Shown: positions 8,484 to 17,707, counted from the first letter of the stretch. The stretch: DNA of 64,000 bases from Endomicrobiales bacterium (GCA_023228045.1 JALOBY010000003.1:28069-92068); one strand, 5' to 3'. The notes: generated by a model from the sequence alone, not told the origin. Numbers and translations: made by a program.

Positions 8484-9722
8484 TTAGTTTAGCCCGCGCA
8501 GTTTTTTAACTTCTTTTATTATCTGCGGTATAATCTCGTAAAGGTCACCTTCAATTGCGTAATTGGCAACCTTCATTATAGGGGCACTTGCATCTTTGTT
8601 GATGGCAATTATTGTGTCGGATGAGGACATACCAACAAGATGTTGAATTTGACCCGAAATTCCGCATGCGATATAAATTTTAGGGCCCACTGTTCTTCCA
8701 GTCTGTCCAACTTGATGAGAGTAAGGTATCCATTCAGCATCTACCGCCGCTCTTGATGCGCCAACTGCTCCGCCAAGACATTCCGCAAGCTCCTCAATAA
8801 GTTTAAAGCCTTCGGGTTTCCCAAGGCCTCTTCCACCGGAACATATAACATCCGCATCGGATATGTTTATTTTTGCGGAGAGATCTTTTATGTAATTTAC
8901 GAACTTTGTTCTGTTGATTATTTTTGAAGCATCAATTGTTTCTTTAATTATTTCGCCGCGTCTGTTTGAATCCGGTGTTAGAGGTTTAAAAACTTTGTGA
9001 CGAACAGTTGCCATTTGCGGGCGAAACCTTGGACAAAGAATTGTTGCCATAATGTTGCCACCAAATGCTGGCCGCGTTTGCTGCAAGTTGCGTGTTTGCG
9101 GGTCAATGTCTAAAGCGGTACAGTCGGCGGTTAAACCTGTATAAATATCTGCCGCAACACGCGAAGCAAAAGACCTGCCTATATTTGTTGCACCCATCAA
9201 CACTATTTCTGGTTTTTTTTGCTCTATAAAATGAGCAAGAACATCACTGTATGGGTCGTCTTGAAATTCAAAGAGAATTGGGTCGTCAAAAACAAAAACT
9301 TTATCGGCACCATAAGCAATAAGTTCCGGTGCTTTGTTTTCAATTTTATAACCTATTAAAATTGCACTTAAGGGCACCTGTAATTTGTCGGCTAACTCCC
9401 TGCCTTTTGAAAGAAGCTCAAAAACCACCGAAGATACTTCCCCATGGCGTTGTTCCGCGTAGACCCATACACCTTTGTAGTGCGAAATGTCTTTATCAAG
9501 ATGTATTGACGCTTCTTTTATAAGGTGAACCGCATTAAATTTTTTACATGCCTGTACACATGCTCCGCAGAATGTGCACTTATTTAAATCAATAATCGCA
9601 AGTTTGAATTTGTTAGGGTGTTCTAGGCGTTCTGCCATAGATATCGCGCCAAATAGGCAATCTTTAAAACACAGACCACAGCCTATACATTTTTCAGGTA
9701 TAATATTAATTTGGTTTGGCAT
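8484..9722 (-). CDS. etfA: Electron transfer flavoprotein alpha subunit with N-terminal 2[4Fe-4S] ferredoxin domain
   Basis: The large ETF subunit, passing electrons between a flavin dehydrogenase and ferredoxin or another carrier. At 412 residues it is about 80-90 longer than plain EtfA. The extra N terminus is a bacterial ferredoxin: Cys12, 15, 18, 22 and Cys49, 52, 55, 59 in two CxxCxxCxxxC sets. The ETF N domain follows, then the FAD-binding C domain (GRGLGKPEGF, PYSHQVGQTGRTVGPKIYIA, GISGQIQHLVGM, IIAINKD). The start codon abuts the etfB stop (TAAATG). Ferredoxin-fused EtfA is known from the caffeyl-CoA reductase complex of Acetobacterium, so a role with the neighbouring acyl-CoA dehydrogenase in ferredoxin-linked, possibly bifurcating, electron transfer is plausible but inferred. 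Confidence 0.93.
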   Translation of the reverse strand: MPNQINIIPEKCIGCGLCFKDCLFGAISMAERLEHPNKFKLAIIDLNKCTFCGACVQACKKFNAVHLIKEASIHLDKDISHYKGVWVYAEQRHGEVSSVVFELLSKGRELADKLQVPLSAILIGYKIENKAPELIAYGADKVFVFDDPILFEFQDDPYSDVLAHFIEQKKPEIVLMGATNIGRSFASRVAADIYTGLTADCTALDIDPQTRNLQQTRPAFGGNIMATILCPRFRPQMATVRHKVFKPLTPDSNRRGEIIKETIDASKIINRTKFVNYIKDLSAKINISDADVICSGGRGLGKPEGFKLIEELAECLGGAVGASRAAVDAEWIPYSHQVGQTGRTVGPKIYIACGISGQIQHLVGMSSSDTIIAINKDASAPIMKVANYAIEGDLYEIIPQIIKEVKKLRGLN

Positions 9723-10502
9723 TTAAATCAATCCTTTTAATTTACCAATCAATTTTTGGGCAATTTCTTCTGGCGAACCCTCAAGTTTTTCCCCGCCACC
9801 TCTTGCGACTGGTGTAAAAACCTTCATAACTTGAGTTGGTGAACCAGTGAGCCCTATTTTAGATGTATCCGCTCCAATATCCTGAGCTGTCCACTTTGTA
9901 ATTATGGCTTTTTTTGATGCCATCATACCTTTTAATGAGGGTAAGCGTGGCTTGTTTATTTCTTTTACAACTGATATTAAAGAAGGAAGTGGCATTTCAA
10001 TAATGTCGTATCCATCCTCCATCATTCGTTCAACACGAATTGTGTTTGTTGTTATTTCTTCAATTTTTCTAACATAGGCAACATGAGGTATATCTAACAT
10101 TTCAGCTACACCAGGTCCAACTTGAGCTGTGTCGCCATCGGTTGCCTGCTTGCCTGTTAAAATAAGAGAATAATCTCCAATTTTTTTTATGGCCGTGGCA
10201 AGTGTGTAAGCAGTTGCCCAAGTGTCCGCGCCAGCAAATGCCCTGTCGGATACAAGAATTGCATTATCAATTCCGCGCGCAAGAGCTTCCCTTAATATAT
10301 TTTCCGCTTGAGGTGGCCCCATGGTAATTACAGTTGTTTTGCCGCCTGTGCGTTCTTTAAGGCGCACAGCTTCTTCTATAGCGTACTCATCAAAAGGATT
10401 AATTATCGACTCAACACCCTCTCTTTTTAATGTATTGGTTGTTGGGTCTAATTGAACATTAGTTGTGTTTGGAACTTGCTTAATGCAAACAATAAAATGC
10501 AT
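9723..10502 (-). CDS. etfB: Electron transfer flavoprotein beta subunit
   Basis: The small ETF subunit, 259 residues. It binds AMP in classical ETFs or a second FAD in bifurcating ones. Typical motifs are the start MHFIVCIKQVPNT, NPFDEYAIEEAVRLKE, TVITMGPPQAENILREALARG, ILTGKQATDGDTAQVGP and the signature VKEINKPRLPSLKGMMASKK. The GKQATDGDTAQVGP loop is the kind seen in clostridial-type ETFs. AAAGGAGC upstream is a good ribosome-binding site. It lies between the acyl-CoA dehydrogenase and etfA in one transcription unit. Confidence 0.95.
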   Translation of the reverse strand: MHFIVCIKQVPNTTNVQLDPTTNTLKREGVESIINPFDEYAIEEAVRLKERTGGKTTVITMGPPQAENILREALARGIDNAILVSDRAFAGADTWATAYTLATAIKKIGDYSLILTGKQATDGDTAQVGPGVAEMLDIPHVAYVRKIEEITTNTIRVERMMEDGYDIIEMPLPSLISVVKEINKPRLPSLKGMMASKKAIITKWTAQDIGADTSKIGLTGSPTQVMKVFTPVARGGGEKLEGSPEEIAQKLIGKLKGLI

Positions 10503-10541
10503 TTTGTAAATGCTCCTTTTGACTGTACAAAAACTTAGTAC

Positions 10542-11702
10542 TTATTTCTTTGCAGCGCTTTCTTTTATTAACGACAGTGCTATTTCATTGCGTTGAATTT
10601 GGCTTGTGCCTTCGTAAATTTGTGTAATTTTCGCATCGCGCATCATTTTTTCTACAGGATATTCGCGGCTATATCCATAACCGCCGAAAATCTGTACTGC
10701 TTGCGTTGTAACTTCCATTGCAACTTCAGAAGCATACAGCTTTGACATTGCCGATTCTTTTGTTGTTCTTTTCGTTCTATCTGAATCCATCATTCTTGCT
10801 GTTGCATATATTAGCGCTCTTGCAGCTTCAACTTTTGTTGCCATATCAGCCATCATATGTGAAATCGCTTGAAACGAGCAGATTGGCTGACCAAACTGTA
10901 CTCTTGTTCTTGAGTATGCAACCGCTTCGTCAAGCGCGCCAGCCGCAATTCCAAGTGCCTGTGCCGCAACACCCGGGCGTGACGAGTCAAGCGTTGACTG
11001 AGCAATTATAAGGCCGTGCCCTTCTTTGCCTAGTAAATTTTCCTTTGGAACCATACAATTATTGAAAATCAATTCTCTGGTTGAAGATGCGCGAATACCC
11101 ATCTTTTTTTCTTTTTTACCAAACTCAAAACCTGGAGTGCCTTTTTCAATTATAAAACAAGATATGCCACGGGCACCTCTTGCTGGATTTGTTTTTGCAA
11201 ACACAGTATATGTTTCGGCATCGCCAGCATTAGTAATAAAACACTTTGTACCGTTAAGAACATAGAAATCGCCTTCTAACTTTGCTGTTGTTCTCATTGC
11301 AGTTGCATCGGAGCCAGCTTCCGGCTCAGTTAAACCAAATGCCGCAAGTTTTTTACCTGAGGCAATATCTGGAAGATATTTTTTCTTTTGTGCTTCGTTA
11401 CCGTTGAGAAGTATTGGAAATGTGCCAAGAGCTGTTGCGGCAAGGCCAAGAGCTATACCACCGTCAATTTTGCAAAGTTCCTCAACTACAAGAACAAGGT
11501 CAAGTACCCCGCCGCCAAAACCGCCGTACTCTGCAGGAATGTAAACGCCGCAAAGATCTGCTTGCGCAAGTTCTTTCATAATTGGCCATGGAAACTCTTC
11601 GGTTTCATCGTAGTGTTCTCTAACAGGTTTTATTTTCTCTATTGCAATTTTTCTCGCCAAATCAACAATCATCTTTTGTTCATCAGATAAAAAATAATCC
11701 AT
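10542..11702 (-). CDS. Short/medium-chain acyl-CoA dehydrogenase (butyryl-CoA dehydrogenase-like)
   Basis: A FAD enzyme of 386 residues that interconverts acyl-CoA and trans-2-enoyl-CoA, with the adjacent ETF as electron partner. Motifs seen: AAFGLTEPEAGSDATAMRT (FAD/substrate signature 1), the GTKCFITNA loop, RVQFGQPICSFQAISHMMADM, and signature 2 QIFGGYGYSREYPVEKMMRD with the catalytic-base region AKITQIYEGTSQIQRNEIA. GGAGG precedes the start. No crotonase, thiolase or 3-hydroxyacyl-CoA dehydrogenase is nearby, so whether it runs as a reductase (butyrate-type fermentation) or an oxidase cannot be told. It sits just downstream of rnc and the fab genes. Confidence 0.92.
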   Translation of the reverse strand: MDYFLSDEQKMIVDLARKIAIEKIKPVREHYDETEEFPWPIMKELAQADLCGVYIPAEYGGFGGGVLDLVLVVEELCKIDGGIALGLAATALGTFPILLNGNEAQKKKYLPDIASGKKLAAFGLTEPEAGSDATAMRTTAKLEGDFYVLNGTKCFITNAGDAETYTVFAKTNPARGARGISCFIIEKGTPGFEFGKKEKKMGIRASSTRELIFNNCMVPKENLLGKEGHGLIIAQSTLDSSRPGVAAQALGIAAGALDEAVAYSRTRVQFGQPICSFQAISHMMADMATKVEAARALIYATARMMDSDRTKRTTKESAMSKLYASEVAMEVTTQAVQIFGGYGYSREYPVEKMMRDAKITQIYEGTSQIQRNEIALSLIKESAAKK

Positions 11703-11714
11703 TTACATCCTCCA

Positions 11715-12410
11715 TTATTTTTTCGCAACACTGTTTTTGATTTTATTTATTGCACGCAAAGCAAAACGCGCGGCGGATTGTTCTGCTTCTTTTTTTGAAC
11801 GACCAGAACCCTTTGCCACTAAAGTTTCTTTAATATAAACGCCAACCTCAAAAATTTTTTCGTGATCACTGCCTGATTCATTTAAAACAGCGTATCGCGG
11901 TAGTGTTTGGTGGTGTGATTGTGTGTGCTCTTGGAGTTTGCTTTTTGAGTCACGCACGACAAGGCGTTTTTGCTTATTTAAAAAACCATGAATAAACTTT
12001 TTCGCTTGAGTAAAACCAGAATCAATGTAAATTGCGGCAACAAGTGCCTCAAAGGCATCTGAGAGTATGCTATCTCTTTTTCTACCGCCATTTGCATCTT
12101 CAGCAGTGCCAAGCAATAAATAAATTTCTAAGTTAATGGCTTTTGCCCAGCGGGTAAGACCTTGCCCTGAAACAATATACGACTTTAGTTGAGAGAGGCG
12201 ACCTTCTGCTTCGTTCGGGAATTTATTGTAAAGAAATTCTGCCACACAAGCACCAAGAATACTATCGCCAAGGAATTCAAGCCGTTCATTAAACTCATCA
12301 GAGTTATTCTCTGAGGCATAGGACTTATGTGTAAGTGATTTTTCAAGGAGCTTTTTACTTTTAAACTTATAACTTATGGTTTTTTCAAGCTTAGAGAAAT
12401 TATTCAACAT
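11715..12410 (-). CDS. rnc: Ribonuclease III
   Basis: A double-strand-specific endoribonuclease that processes rRNA precursors and structured mRNAs. 231 residues. The catalytic domain carries the signature NERLEFLGDSIL (about residues 41-52) and the second acidic patch DAFEALVAAIYID. A double-stranded-RNA-binding domain follows (KSKLQEHTQ, GSGRSKKEAEQSAARFAL). The start overlaps the fabF 3' end by 11 bases, implying co-transcription and translational coupling. The acpP-fabF-rnc order is common in bacteria. Confidence 0.97.
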   Translation of the reverse strand: MLNNFSKLEKTISYKFKSKKLLEKSLTHKSYASENNSDEFNERLEFLGDSILGACVAEFLYNKFPNEAEGRLSQLKSYIVSGQGLTRWAKAINLEIYLLLGTAEDANGGRKRDSILSDAFEALVAAIYIDSGFTQAKKFIHGFLNKQKRLVVRDSKSKLQEHTQSHHQTLPRYAVLNESGSDHEKIFEVGVYIKETLVAKGSGRSKKEAEQSAARFALRAINKIKNSVAKK

Positions 12411-13641
12411 ATCTTTTAATTACAATTGCCGCGTTATGCCCGCCAAACCCAAGAGAGTTGGAAAGTGCACAATTTATTTTTATGTCTCTGGCAATATTTG
12501 GCACATAGTCAAGGTCGCACTCGGGGTCTGGTGTTTCGTAGTTTATTGTAGGATGAATAAAACCACCTTTCATGCATGCGAGTATCGCTATTAATTCTAC
12601 TGCGCCTGCCGCACCAAGTAAATGACCTGTCATTGACTTAGTTGACGATATTGGAATACTTCTTGCTCTTTCGCCAAAAACTTTTTTAATTGCAAGTGTT
12701 TCTGTTTTGTCGTTATATTCAGTAGATGTGCCGTGGGCATTAATATAGTCAATATCGTTAATGCTTACACCAGCATCGTTAATTGCAGTTTTAATTGCTT
12801 GAACCGCCGCATCACCGGTGGGGTTTGGAGCCGTCATGTGATAAGCATCGTCTGAAGCACCATATCCGGCAAGCTCACCATATATGTGTGCTCCACGCTT
12901 TTTTGCATGTTCAAGTGTTTCAAGTACAACTATACCGGCACCCTCACCCATTAAAAAACCATCTCTGTTTTTATCAAAAGGCCGAGATGCCTTTTGAGGT
13001 TCATCATTACGCTCAGAGAGAGCTTTAATGTTGCAAAAACCGGCAAGGCCAAGAGGTGTTAAAGCGGCCTCAGAACCACCGGATACCATTACATCGGCAT
13101 CACCATAACGCAGTAAACGCAATGCGTCCCCAATCGCATGATTTGAGGAAGCACAAGCGCTTGAAATAGCATAGTTTGGACCTGTAAAACCAAAATGAAT
13201 TGCAACTTCACCTGAGAGCATATTTGTTATTATCATTGGAATTAGAAATGGGCTTACACGGCGAGGGCCTTTTTCTAAAAGCGTCTTATTTTCTTCTTCA
13301 ATTACATCCAAACCGCCAATACCAGTGCCAGTAACTACGCCAATACGAGATAGGTCTTCTTTTGAAAGATCAAGTTTTGAATCATTTACAGCGGCTATTG
13401 CGGCTGCAACTCCAAGCTGGGTAAAACGCGCCATTCTTCTGGCTTTCTTTCTGTCAAGAAAATTTTCCGGAACAAAATCATTTACTTGCGCCGCAATTTT
13501 TGTAGGGTAATTGGTTGTGTCAAAACGAGTTAGCAACCCCGCACCGGATTTCCCAATTTTAAGAGAGTTAGAATAAGTTTCAAAACCTATGCCAATAGGC
13601 GAAAACACACCTATGCCGGTTATGACTACGCGTTTATTCAT
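12400..13641 (-). CDS. fabF: 3-oxoacyl-[acyl-carrier-protein] synthase II
   Basis: The condensing enzyme that elongates fatty acyl-ACP with malonyl-ACP. 413 residues, the usual length. The Cys-His-His triad is visible: SSACASSNHAIGDA (Cys), NAHGTSTEYNDKTET (His) and TKSMTGHLLGAAGAVE (His), followed by NSLGFGGHNAAIV. AGAGGTG lies upstream of the ATG. It is separated from acpP by a 96-bp gap that contains a strong hairpin. Confidence 0.97.
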   Translation of the reverse strand: MNKRVVITGIGVFSPIGIGFETYSNSLKIGKSGAGLLTRFDTTNYPTKIAAQVNDFVPENFLDRKKARRMARFTQLGVAAAIAAVNDSKLDLSKEDLSRIGVVTGTGIGGLDVIEEENKTLLEKGPRRVSPFLIPMIITNMLSGEVAIHFGFTGPNYAISSACASSNHAIGDALRLLRYGDADVMVSGGSEAALTPLGLAGFCNIKALSERNDEPQKASRPFDKNRDGFLMGEGAGIVVLETLEHAKKRGAHIYGELAGYGASDDAYHMTAPNPTGDAAVQAIKTAINDAGVSINDIDYINAHGTSTEYNDKTETLAIKKVFGERARSIPISSTKSMTGHLLGAAGAVELIAILACMKGGFIHPTINYETPDPECDLDYVPNIARDIKINCALSNSLGFGGHNAAIVIKRYVE

Positions 13642-13677
13642 TGCCTTTTCACCTCTGTAAATAAAAACCGAAACAAC

Positions 13678-13716
13678 AACCAGCTCGCAACTGTAATTAA
13701 CAATCGCGAGTTGGTT
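13678..13716 (-). terminator. Hairpin in the acpP-fabF spacer
   Basis: The arms 13678-13688 and 13706-13716 form an 11-bp inverted repeat with one mismatch (GCGAG.TGGTT). On the minus strand it follows the acpP stop and lies before fabF. The tail is not a run of T, so it may be a partial terminator, an RNA-processing site, or an mRNA stabiliser letting acpP be made in excess of fabF. The function is inferred. Confidence 0.45.
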
Positions 13717-13737
13717 AATTGTTTTAAGTTAAATAAA

Positions 13738-13977
13738 TTATTTTTTGTGTGCTTTTATGTAATCTACTGCCTGACCAACCGATTGAATTTTTTCCGCTTC
13801 CTCGTCTGGAATTTCCAAACCAAACTCTTCTTCAAAAGCCATGACCAACTCAACCGTGTCAAGTGAATCTGCTCCAAGGTCATTTACAAAAGAAGCACCT
13901 ATTGTAATTTCTGCCGGGTCAACGCCAAGCTGTTCCTGAATGATTTCTTTTACCTTTGCTTCTATTTCTGCTGACAT
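13738..13977 (-). CDS. acpP: Acyl carrier protein
   Basis: A small acidic carrier of fatty acyl chains, 79 residues. The phosphopantetheine attachment site GADSLDTVELVMAFEEEFG contains the modified serine (Ser36). The fold ends IPDEEAEKIQSVGQAVDYI. A strong GGAGG site precedes the start, as expected for an abundant protein. It lies between fabG and fabF in the fatty-acid synthesis directon. Confidence 0.97.
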   Translation of the reverse strand: MSAEIEAKVKEIIQEQLGVDPAEITIGASFVNDLGADSLDTVELVMAFEEEFGLEIPDEEAEKIQSVGQAVDYIKAHKK

Positions 13978-14006
13978 CTGTACGCCCTCCTTTTGGTTTT
14001 TGTTTA

Positions 14007-14750
14007 TTATAGGTACATACCGCCGTTAACGGCGATGACTTGTCCGGTTATATAAGATGAATCTTCAGTGCATAAAAAAACAACTGCTTTTGCTATATCT
14101 CGTGCTTCGCCTAAGCGGCCAAGCGGTATTTGGTCTGCAAGTTTCTTTTTGGCTTCTTCACTTAAGGCATTGGTCATTGCAGTTTTGATAAACCCCGGAG
14201 CAACCGCATTTACATTTATATTTCTTGAAGAAAATTCTCTTGCACAAGTTTTTGTTAGAGCTATTACCCCTCCTTTTGAAGCAGAGTAATTCGCCTGTCC
14301 AGCATTGCCCATCTGTCCGACAACTGAGGCAATGTTAACGATTTTACCGCCGCGGGCTTTGAGCATTACACGACTTACCGCTTTTATACAGTTAAAAACG
14401 CCTTTTAGGTTTACCGCAATTACAGAGTCCCACTCCTGTTCGCTCATGCGCAATATTAGGTTGTCTCTGGTTATGCCGGCATTGTTGATTAGTATATTTA
14501 TTTTGGAAAATTTGTCAATAGATTTTTGTATAAGGTTTTCGCACTGTTCAAGCACCGCCACATTCGCCGCAATTGCGAGTGTTTCAACTTTGAACTGTTC
14601 TTTAATTTCATTGGCCGTTTGCAAAGCAAGTGCATCGTTTATGTCTGAAATTACGACAGAGCAACCTTCTGCTGCCAATGCTTCCGCAACAGAGCGGCCA
14701 ATACCTTGCGCTGAACCCGTAACTATTGCTACCTGACCTTTAAGTTTCAT
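14007..14750 (-). CDS. fabG: 3-oxoacyl-[acyl-carrier-protein] reductase
   Basis: NADPH-dependent reduction of 3-oxoacyl-ACP. 247 residues, short-chain dehydrogenase fold. The nucleotide-binding VTGSAQGIGRSVAEAL is at about residues 10-25, then NILINNAGITRDNL, the catalytic Ser in NIASVVGQMGNAG and YSASK (Tyr and Lys). The C-terminal GQVIAVNGGMYL is typical of FabG. It follows fabD and precedes acpP. Confidence 0.96.
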   Translation of the reverse strand: MKLKGQVAIVTGSAQGIGRSVAEALAAEGCSVVISDINDALALQTANEIKEQFKVETLAIAANVAVLEQCENLIQKSIDKFSKINILINNAGITRDNLILRMSEQEWDSVIAVNLKGVFNCIKAVSRVMLKARGGKIVNIASVVGQMGNAGQANYSASKGGVIALTKTCAREFSSRNINVNAVAPGFIKTAMTNALSEEAKKKLADQIPLGRLGEARDIAKAVVFLCTEDSSYITGQVIAVNGGMYL

Positions 14751-14765
14751 ACTTGCTTACTCCAA

Positions 14766-15713
14766 TTAATTTAATTTTTGCAGTTCTTCAATTGTTTTAT
14801 TTAAAGTTTTAAGGTCTTCAACATTAAGCAGTTTTACTGCTTTTGATATGCGTTTAACCAAACCCGACAAAATCCTTTGCGGGCCAAGTTCAACAAACAC
14901 ATTTACTCCTGCTGATATCATTAGAGAGATTGAATCTTCCCAAAGAACGGGATGGTTTATTTGCAGAACCAACTTTTCTTTAATGTTTTGTGCTGTAGTT
15001 GTAAGTTGCGCATCGCAATTTGTTACAACCGGAAATAACGGGTTAGAAAGGTTATAATTACCAAGTTCGGCTTTCATATTTTCTGCAGCCTCAGACATAA
15101 GCACACTATGAAACGGCCCGGATACATTTAAAACTACAGCTTTCATAGCACCAGAGCTGGAAGCCAGGTTAACAGCATTTTCAATTGCATCTTTGGAACC
15201 AGCAATAACAATTTGACCAGGGCAGTTAAAATTTACGGCTTCACAAACTCCAAAAGAAGATGAGTTTTTGCAAATTTCCAACACTTTATTCTTTTCAAGA
15301 CCCATTATTGCCGCCATTGCACCTGGGTTTTTTATTGATGCGTTTTGAATAAACTCACCGCGGGCTTTTACAAGTTTTAAGCCGTCTTTTAATGAAAACA
15401 CTTTTGAAGCAGCAAGTGCCGAGTATTCACCTAAAGAGTGACCAGCAACAATAATTTCGTGGTTGGCAAGGTTGAAGTTTTTTTCAAACACAGAAAATGC
15501 GGCAACGCTTGCAGTAAATATCGCTGGTTGAGTGTAGCGTGTTTGTTTTAGCAAATCATCAGGGCCTTCAAACATTATCTTTGAAATATCAAAGCCAAGC
15601 GATGCATTCGCGACTTCTAATACAGCTTTTGCTTCCTGAAAATTTTCAGAAAGTTCTTTTGCCATTCCAATATATTGTGAGCCCTGACCTGGAAATATAA
15701 GACCAATTTTCAT
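14766..15713 (-). CDS. fabD: Malonyl-CoA:ACP transacylase
   Basis: Loads malonyl groups onto ACP. 315 residues. FPGQGSQYIGM is near the N terminus, the nucleophile sits in GHSLGEYSALAA, an oxyanion Gln in the FPGQGSQ loop, and a catalytic His in VSGPFHSVLM. The C-terminal VNVFVELGPQRILSGLVKRI is characteristic. It is tightly packed between fabH (4 bases) and fabG (15 bases). Confidence 0.97.
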   Translation of the reverse strand: MKIGLIFPGQGSQYIGMAKELSENFQEAKAVLEVANASLGFDISKIMFEGPDDLLKQTRYTQPAIFTASVAAFSVFEKNFNLANHEIIVAGHSLGEYSALAASKVFSLKDGLKLVKARGEFIQNASIKNPGAMAAIMGLEKNKVLEICKNSSSFGVCEAVNFNCPGQIVIAGSKDAIENAVNLASSSGAMKAVVLNVSGPFHSVLMSEAAENMKAELGNYNLSNPLFPVVTNCDAQLTTTAQNIKEKLVLQINHPVLWEDSISLMISAGVNVFVELGPQRILSGLVKRISKAVKLLNVEDLKTLNKTIEELQKLN

Positions 15714-15717
15714 TTTA

Positions 15718-16704
15718 TCAAACCCTTAGTACCGCGGCACCCCATGTAAAACCGCCGCCAAATGCTACAAGTTCTACCAGGTCACCCTGTTTTAAACGGC
15801 CTTCTTTTCTTGCCTCATCTAAAGCCACTATTGTGGTTGCAGATGACATATTACCGTATTTTTGCAGATTTACAAAAACTTTGTCAAGTGGGAACTCCAT
15901 TCTTTTAGCAATGGCTTCAACTATTCGCAGATTTGCCTGATGAGGAATTAAAAGCGATATATCATTAGCAGTTAAGTTTGCTATTTCAAGCGCTTTTTTT
16001 GCGGCTTCAGCCATTTTTGTTACAGCTACTTTAAAAACTTCTCTCCCTTCCATTTTCATATAATGAAGGCGTTCATCTATTGTTTTTTGAGATGTTGGGT
16101 TGCGCGAGCCACCTGCCGGAAGTTTTAAGAGGTTTTCGTAGTTGCCATCTGCACCAAGGTATATAGATAGAATATTTGATTCCTGATTGGTTGCGCCAAG
16201 CACAATGGCACCAGCTCCATCACCTAATAGCACACATGTATTTCTATCTTGCCAATCTGTTATTTTTGAAAGTGTTTCAGCGCCAATAAGCAAAATCTTT
16301 GAATAAGAACCACTCTCTATTAGCCCTTTTGCAACCCCAAGACCATAAATAAACCCGGTGCATGCCGCAGACATATCAAATGCAAATGCTTTAGTAGCCC
16401 CAAGTCCTTTTTGAACAAAACACGCAGTTGATGGAAAAAACATATCGGGTGTTATTGTAGCAACGATTATCGCGTCTAAATCTTGCGGGGCAACATTTGC
16501 CTCTTCTAAGGCCTTTTTTGCGGCTTTAATTGCGATGTCTGAAGTTGCAATAGAATCATCAACTATTCTGCGTTCTTTAATACCTGTGCGCGTTGTTATC
16601 CATTCATCGCTTGTTTGAACAATTTTTTCAAGTTCTAAATTCGTAAGAACTTTCTCTGGCAAAAACGAACCAGTACCAAGTATTTTCACGCCAATTTTAT
16701 TCAT
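15718..16704 (-). CDS. fabH: 3-oxoacyl-[acyl-carrier-protein] synthase III
   Basis: Starts fatty-acid synthesis by condensing acetyl-CoA with malonyl-ACP. About 328 residues. The active-site Cys is in FDMSAACTGFIYGL, His in IPHQANLRI, and Asn in YGNMSSATT. I prefer the ATG at 16704 (MNKIGVKILGTGS) over one three codons upstream, because a GGA lies at better spacing before it; this start is a choice, not certain. The 5' end overlaps the plsX stop. Confidence 0.95.
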   Translation of the reverse strand: MNKIGVKILGTGSFLPEKVLTNLELEKIVQTSDEWITTRTGIKERRIVDDSIATSDIAIKAAKKALEEANVAPQDLDAIIVATITPDMFFPSTACFVQKGLGATKAFAFDMSAACTGFIYGLGVAKGLIESGSYSKILLIGAETLSKITDWQDRNTCVLLGDGAGAIVLGATNQESNILSIYLGADGNYENLLKLPAGGSRNPTSQKTIDERLHYMKMEGREVFKVAVTKMAEAAKKALEIANLTANDISLLIPHQANLRIVEAIAKRMEFPLDKVFVNLQKYGNMSSATTIVALDEARKEGRLKQGDLVELVAFGGGFTWGAAVLRV

Positions 16705-17707
16705 TCGTGTCATCCAATGTGAATTTTTTAATCTCTTCTGCTATGTGTTTGTGCACATTTAACTCAGCATAATGACCAGCGTTAATTAAAGCATTTTTAA
16801 TAGCTTTTTCATTTGATCTTCCATGGCCAATTAAACACGCCCCATTAACACCAAGTAAAGGCGCCCCACCATGCTCAGAGTAATCAACGCGTTTACGCAA
16901 ATCTTTTAATGCTGCCCATATGAACGGTAAAGATATCCATGCAAGAGGGTGTGATTTTAACTCTTCCTTTACTAGTGTCAGCAGCATTTTTGATATACCT
17001 TCAGCAAATTTGAGAACCACATTTCCTACAAAACCATCACAAACAACAACATCGGCTTTACCTGCTGTAATGTCTCGCCCCTCAATGTTACCAATAAAAT
17101 TCATTCCGGAATTTTTTAATGTATTGTATGTTTCAATGGTGAGTTCATTGCCTTTGGTTTCCTCTTCACCTATTGAAAGTAAACCGATTGTCGGGTTTTT
17201 AATTCCAAATAATTTTTCAGTATAAATTCTGCCCATGAGTGCGAACTCTAATAGATGTTTTGGCTTGCAGTCGGAGTTTGCACCAACATCAATTAGTACT
17301 GTTTGCCCGCAAGATGTTGGTAAAATTGCAGTTATAGCTGGCCTGCTTATACCCTCAATTCTTCCAAGGTAAATCATTGCGGCGGCCATTGCCGCACCAG
17401 AGTTGCCAGCTGTAAAAAATGCATCGGCTTTGTTTTCCGCTACAAGCAAAGCTGCAACAACTATAGATGAGTTTTTTTTCTGCCGTACGGCTTGGGCAGG
17501 ATGATCATCCATTGTTATTATTTCGTCGGCATTTACTATAGATATATTGGGTGGTATTTTTTTATGGCGTGCAAGCTCTAACTTAAGTACAGCTTCTTGG
17601 CCAACAAGAATTATCTCGTGGTTTGTTTGCGCAGCAGCCAAAAGTGCGCCAGAAACTGTTACGGAAGGAGCATTGTCGCCACCCATTGCATCAAGGGCAA
17701 GACGCAT
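16697..17707 (-). CDS. plsX: Phosphate acyltransferase PlsX
   Basis: Makes acyl-phosphate from acyl-ACP for phospholipid synthesis. 336 residues. It begins RLALDAMGGDNAPSVTV, with HPAQAVRQKKNSSIVVA, FFTAGNSGAAMAAAMI, VLIDVGANSDCKP, GNIEGRDITAGKADVVVCDG and GVNGACLIGHGRSNEKA, all family landmarks. The start shares one base with the rpmF stop (TAATG), implying coupled translation. The rpmF-plsX-fabH-fabD-fabG-acpP-fabF order is the classic bacterial one. Confidence 0.97.
   Translation of the reverse strand: MRLALDAMGGDNAPSVTVSGALLAAAQTNHEIILVGQEAVLKLELARHKKIPPNISIVNADEIITMDDHPAQAVRQKKNSSIVVAALLVAENKADAFFTAGNSGAAMAAAMIYLGRIEGISRPAITAILPTSCGQTVLIDVGANSDCKPKHLLEFALMGRIYTEKLFGIKNPTIGLLSIGEEETKGNELTIETYNTLKNSGMNFIGNIEGRDITAGKADVVVCDGFVGNVVLKFAEGISKMLLTLVKEELKSHPLAWISLPFIWAALKDLRKRVDYSEHGGAPLLGVNGACLIGHGRSNEKAIKNALINAGHYAELNVHKHIAEEIKKFTLDDTNE

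Noticed and set aside
14305..14736. Plus-strand reading frame (143 codons) over fabG
   Set aside because: Antisense shadow of a clear short-chain dehydrogenase.
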